Shown one piece after another: positions 5,141-5,787 of a DNA stretch of 5,787 nt (positions are counted from its first letter, which is position 1; each line of letters opens with the position of its first letter). A program made the position numbers and the translations under genes. The notes under the pieces were generated by a model. It saw only the letters and a list, made by a program, of their open reading frames with translations. It did no database searches and was not told the origin of the DNA. Origin of the DNA: Alphaproteobacteria bacterium (lineage in GTDB: Bacteria > Pseudomonadota > Alphaproteobacteria > Geminicoccales > Geminicoccaceae); contig JALSGW010000053.1 of assembly GCA_026982585.1 (NCBI GenBank), forward strand, positions 1 through 5,787. Reading direction: 5' to 3'.

Positions 5141-5787
5141 ATGCCCCGCTATCTGCTGCTCGTCGAATACGACGGTGGACCCTTCCGGGGCTGGCAGCGG
5201 CAGGCCAACGGACCGTCGGTGCAGGAGCGGCTCGAACAGGCCATCTTCGCCTTCTCGGGCGCGCAGGTCTCCGCCTGTGCCGCCGGGCGCACCGACGCCG
5301 GCGTGCATGCGCTGCTGCAGCCGGTGCACGTGGACCTGCCCCGCGATTACGCCCCCGAGACCCTGGTCGGGGCGATCAACCACCATCTGCGACCGGACCC
5401 CATCGCGGTGCTGGAGGCGCGCGAGGTGGAACCCTCCTTCCACGCGCGCTTTTCCGCCTTAAAGCGGCGCTATCTCTACCGCATCCTCAACCGCCGGGCG
5501 CCTCCCGCGCTCCTGCGCGGCCGGGTCTGGCACGTGGTTCCGCCTTTGTGTGCGGAACACATGCAGGAGGCCGCCCAGCGGCTGGTCGGGCGGCATGACT
5601 TCACGAGCTTTCGCGCCGCCGAATGCCAGGCCCGCACGGCGGTCAAGACCCTCGACCTTTTGGTGGTGGAGCGGCGCGGCGAGATGGTGGAAGTGCGGGC
5701 CGAGGCGCGCTCCTTCCTCCACCACCAGGTGCGCAACATGGTGGGAAGCCTGGTGCTGATCGGTCTCGGGCGGCGCCCCGTGGAATG
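5141..5787 (+). CDS. truA: tRNA pseudouridine(38-40) synthase, 3' end outside window
   Basis: 215 residues are visible before the window ends; family members are usually about 245-270 residues, so the C-terminus is missing through the window cut, not mutation. TruA converts uridines 38-40 in the tRNA anticodon arm to pseudouridine. Visible motifs: YDGGPFRGWQRQ (10-21), the catalytic loop GRTDAGVHA (49-57) with nucleophile D52, FHARFSALKRRYLYRI, GRHDFTSFRAAECQA, and the conserved RSFLHHQVRNMVGSL segment close to the end. The ATG at 5141 fits the family N-terminus (MPRYLLLVEYDG). There is no strong ribosome binding site, and only 3 bases separate it from the fmt stop, so re-initiation is likely. 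def-fmt-truA linkage is familiar from alphaproteobacteria. Confidence 0.95.
   Translation, partial: MPRYLLLVEYDGGPFRGWQRQANGPSVQERLEQAIFAFSGAQVSACAAGRTDAGVHALLQPVHVDLPRDYAPETLVGAINHHLRPDPIAVLEAREVEPSFHARFSALKRRYLYRILNRRAPPALLRGRVWHVVPPLCAEHMQEAAQRLVGRHDFTSFRAAECQARTAVKTLDLLVVERRGEMVEVRAEARSFLHHQVRNMVGSLVLIGLGRRPVE

Noticed and set aside
4181..5443. 420-codon open frame antisense to fmt and truA
   Set aside because: Shadow of GC-biased codons in fmt and truA; no recognisable domain.
1..5787. CRISPR arrays, insertion sequences, tRNA genes, attachment sites
   Set aside because: Looked for by eye on both strands. No regularly spaced repeats, transposase-like frames, terminal inverted repeats or tRNA cloverleaf/T-loop motifs were seen.

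Overview
The window comes from a high-GC bacterial chromosome, most likely an alphaproteobacterium. I infer this from the style of the proteins: DnaX, peptide deformylase, Fmt and TruA all read like alphaproteobacterial versions (for example ILNRRAPPALLRGRVWHV in TruA and ETMYAAPGIGLAAPQVG in deformylase). This is recognition from memory, not a database search. The genus cannot be named.

Right part (about 913-5787, + strand): a compact housekeeping block. A sigma70-like promoter at 913-941 leads into a small bacterial SRP RNA (4.5S type, about 947-1046). Only 18 bases later dnaX (clamp-loader tau subunit) begins, followed by ybaB/ebfC (nucleoid-associated protein), recR (recombination mediator), def (peptide deformylase), fmt (Met-tRNA formyltransferase) and truA (tRNA pseudouridine synthase, cut by the window end). 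Spacing is a 4-base overlap, then gaps of 6, 31, 5 and 3 bases, with no terminator seen between genes, so the block looks like one transcription unit. It joins replication and repair genes (dnaX-ybaB-recR) to the formylation cycle of translation initiation (def-fmt) and tRNA modification (truA).

Left part (1-649, - strand): two divergent genes that are not housekeeping. The first is a 64-residue protein with a twin-arginine-like N-terminus and a short glycine-rich tail. It has its own good promoter (729 to 701) and a ribosome binding site. Eight bases after its stop lies a strong 12-bp hairpin (420-447), and after that a second gene that runs out of the window. The visible 122 residues of that gene weakly resemble a PqqD-like segment followed by the start of an HPr-kinase-like protein. 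The arrangement (small peptide, attenuator-like hairpin, possible peptide-handling protein) is the one part that could belong to a little-described system, possibly a peptide-modification locus. That reading is inference and needs the sequence to the left.

Intergenic 650-912 holds the leftward promoter, an AT-rich repeat and a short GC hairpin. I see no gene in it.
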